Positions 62,094 to 64,000 of a stretch of DNA of 64,000 nucleotides are shown piece after piece. Under the pieces are notes generated by a model, which saw only the letters and a list, made by a program, of their open reading frames with translations, made no database searches and was not told the origin of the DNA. The position numbers were made by a program, and so were the translations under genes. The stretch lies in assembly GCA_963782595.1 (NCBI GenBank), contig CAWAKJ010000003.1, positions 372,001-436,000 on the forward strand. Reading direction: 5' to 3'. How positions within the stretch are numbered: the stretch's first letter is position 1; each line of letters starts with the position of its first letter. Source of the DNA: JAMQPK01 sp963782595. Lineage in GTDB: Bacteria; Acidobacteriota; Vicinamibacteria; Vicinamibacterales; JAMQPK01.

Positions 62094-64000
62094 GCGCTTG
62101 AGGGCCTCGGGATCGACGTCGATCTTCATTTTCGCGCGCGCCTTTTCCATGTAGGCCTGATAGAAGCGGGCGCGACGCTCGCCCAGCATCTCCATGCGGA
62201 ACTTGTCCTTCGCCATTGCATAGTCGGCCGGGCTGACATCCTGCCGTGAAACGACTTTCACGACGGCGGCGCCCTGCGGCGTGGAAATCGCGTTGCTCAC
62301 CGAGCCCGCCGCCGAGGAAAACGCCACGGCTTCGATTTCCGGGCTGCGTCCGATGTTCGGGATGACCGCGTCGCGCGCGATGGGTTCGGTTGTCACTGCC
62401 TCGAGGCCGGCACTCTTGGCCGCGGCCTGGAAGTTCGGCGCCGTCTTCAATTGCGCCGCCAGCGCGTCGGCGCGCTGCCTGGCGAGCGTCATCGCGCGAT
62501 CCTGGATCACGTCGTCGCGGACGCGGCTCCGCACTTCGTCGAGCTTCGGCACATACGCGTCCTGCTTGCCCGACACGTAGAAGACCGTGCGGCCCGTCGG
62601 GCCGGCGACGGGCGCGCTCACGGTGTTGTCGGCCAGATCGAACGCCGCCATCGACACAGGCGACTGCGGACCGAAGCCTTCGATCATCCCGCCACGGCCA
62701 AAGAATCCCGATTCCTCGACTCTGAGACCCCGGGAAGCGGCCGTCTTGTCGAGCTCCTGCGGAGTCTTCGCCGCGGCCGCCAGTGCCTCGGCATGCTGCG
62801 CGGCCTGAATTTCGGCCTGCTCGCGCAGCAGCGCCGACTCGATCTCCTTGTAAACCGCGGGGTCCGACAGCGGTCGCACAATCGCGGGCTTGCGGTCGGT
62901 GACCTTGATGATGTGATACCCGAACTCGGTTTTCACGAGGTCGCTCGTCTCGCCGGGCGCGAGGGCGAATGCGGCGGTTTCGAACGGCGCGACCATGCGG
63001 CCGCGCGAGAAATAGTCGAGGTCGCCGCCCTGCGGGGCGTTACTCTCGTCCTGCGAGTGTTTCTTCGCGAGCGCGGCGAAATCGCCACCCGACTTCACTT
63101 CCTTCAGCACCTGCTCGGCCTGCGCGCGCACGGCCGCATCGTCTTTGCCTTCGGTCGTCAAGAGGATGTGGCTCGCGCGAATCTGCTCGGGCGTCGTGTA
63201 TTTGCCGAGTTGAGCGTTGTAGTTCCGCTCGACCTCTTCCTTCGACACTTTGATGCCGGCCGCGAGCTCGGCCGGGTTGATGTTCACGAACTTGATCTTC
63301 CGCTGGTCGGGAATGCGATAGGTTTCCTTGTTCTTGTCGTAGTGTGCCGAAATCTCGGCGTCGGTGGGAGTCACCTGTGTCTTGAAGTTCTCGGCGAGCA
63401 CCGACACGACCTCGAGGGTGGCTTTCTCGTTGCGCCGCTTGTACTCGCGCTCGAGCTCGACATCCGTCACTGACATCCATTCGGTGAGTCCGGCCCGGAA
63501 CTTGTCGAGCATCAGGCCTTCACGGACAGAGGACTCGAACGAGGCCGGTGTGAGCGGCGGCGTCTGCTGGGCCAGCAGCTGGCGATAGCGCTGTTCGCCG
63601 ATGAACTGACCGTTTTGCTGGAGTCCCGGAATTGCCATGATCTGCGCCCGTACTTCCGCGTCGCTCACGCTGATGCCGGCGCGCTGAGCCTCGGTCAGTT
63701 CGGCTTTTTCCTGAATCATCTGCTGCAGAACCTGCTGGGGCACCTGCATCTGCTGCAGGATGTCCTCGTTCAGGTTCCCACCGAACCGAGCGCGGTACTC
63801 CTGCACCTGGGCCATGTAGCGGCGTCTGAAATCGGTCACAGAAATCGCCTGTGCATCGATTGTGGCCAATCGGTCGCCCGAGGGCACCGTTGCGGGGTCC
63901 GGACCCAGGAATTCGGGAATGTAGAAGACGACAAACGTGAGGACGACCAACGCCAGGCTCCATTTGAGCCAGCCTTTGTGGCGCCGCATCCGATCGAGCA
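62082..64000 (-). CDS. PpiD-like periplasmic chaperone / peptidyl-prolyl isomerase (start at the window edge)
   Basis: At least 635 aa. One N-terminal helix (LKWSLALVVLTFVVFYI) anchors a large periplasmic part: a SurA/PpiD-type N-domain (about 40-190), a parvulin domain (EQIRASHILLTTEGKDDAAV and YFSRGRMVAPFETAAFALAP with GYHIIKVTDR) and a second rotamase-like C-terminal domain. ATG 63989 is in frame, but the bases up to 64000 read (A)TG CTC GAT CGG ahead of it, so the real ATG probably lies one base outside the window, adding MLDR. Assists folding of exported proteins. Confidence 0.9.
   Translation of the reverse strand, partial: LDRMRRHKGWLKWSLALVVLTFVVFYIPEFLGPDPATVPSGDRLATIDAQAISVTDFRRRYMAQVQEYRARFGGNLNEDILQQMQVPQQVLQQMIQEKAELTEAQRAGISVSDAEVRAQIMAIPGLQQNGQFIGEQRYRQLLAQQTPPLTPASFESSVREGLMLDKFRAGLTEWMSVTDVELEREYKRRNEKATLEVVSVLAENFKTQVTPTDAEISAHYDKNKETYRIPDQRKIKFVNINPAELAAGIKVSKEEVERNYNAQLGKYTTPEQIRASHILLTTEGKDDAAVRAQAEQVLKEVKSGGDFAALAKKHSQDESNAPQGGDLDYFSRGRMVAPFETAAFALAPGETSDLVKTEFGYHIIKVTDRKPAIVRPLSDPAVYKEIESALLREQAEIQAAQHAEALAAAAKTPQELDKTAASRGLRVEESGFFGRGGMIEGFGPQSPVSMAAFDLADNTVSAPVAGPTGRTVFYVSGKQDAYVPKLDEVRSRVRDDVIQDRAMTLARQRADALAAQLKTAPNFQAAAKSAGLEAVTTEPIARDAVIPNIGRSPEIEAVAFSSAAGSVSNAISTPQGAAVVKVVSRQDVSPADYAMAKDKFRMEMLGERRARFYQAYMEKARAKMKIDVDPEALKRAIG

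Overview
The window is a GC-rich (low-to-mid 60s % by eye) bacterial chromosome segment with close-packed housekeeping genes. Two secreted VWFA-related proteins of the type best known from Acidobacteriota, plus several small DUF families common in that phylum, suggest an acidobacterium, probably class Vicinamibacteria. That placement is an inference from gene content. I see no transposase, integrase, phage gene or CRISPR array.

Layout. 0-10 kb: S41 protease, smc, a DUF4097-like lipoprotein and an M48 protease on +, a truncated DoxX-like gene, then an ArsR/AHSA1 pair with a readable promoter and operator. 10-24 kb (minus strand): a translation and transcription block, rimP-nusA-infB-ylxP(DUF503)-rbfA-nrnA-truB-rpsO-pnp, preceded by asnS and rimO. 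23.5-32 kb (minus): a CYTH protein, MurU- and AmgK-like cell-wall recycling enzymes, a TIM-barrel protein, then M24 peptidase, HtrA, a MidA-type methyltransferase and a membrane protein. 32-46 kb: VWFA protein, PrcB-like protein, glucan phosphorylase, two MFS transporters, transhydrogenase PntA2/PntB without PntA1, a ferritin-like protein, DUF4956, a PLD-like protein and an outer-membrane barrel. 47-53 kb (minus): FtsH with a lipoprotein-like N-terminus, glutathione peroxidase, SpoIIE phosphatase, PilZ protein, M50 protease. 53-64 kb: small accessory genes, tRNA-Leu(CAG), a second VWFA protein, a TPR protein, SppA, a membrane Mrr-DnaJ fusion, and a PpiD-like chaperone cut by the window edge.

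Two things stand out. First, nearly every intergenic gap carries a short word repeated imperfectly, often forward in one half and reverse-complemented in the other, so the whole element could fold into a long hairpin. The word differs from gap to gap. These elements, and a separate 28-nt palindrome family, also sit inside genes: in-frame inserts in truB, a MidA homologue, a membrane protein and probably smc; a stop codon in rimO; truncation of a DoxX gene; and donated start, stop or signal-peptide sequence for several others. Second, the gene at 60409-61899 encodes a signal peptide, four 46-residue two-cysteine repeats, one membrane span, an Mrr-type nuclease-fold domain whose two main catalytic positions look substituted, and a C-terminal DnaJ domain. 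I do not recognise a described system of this architecture.
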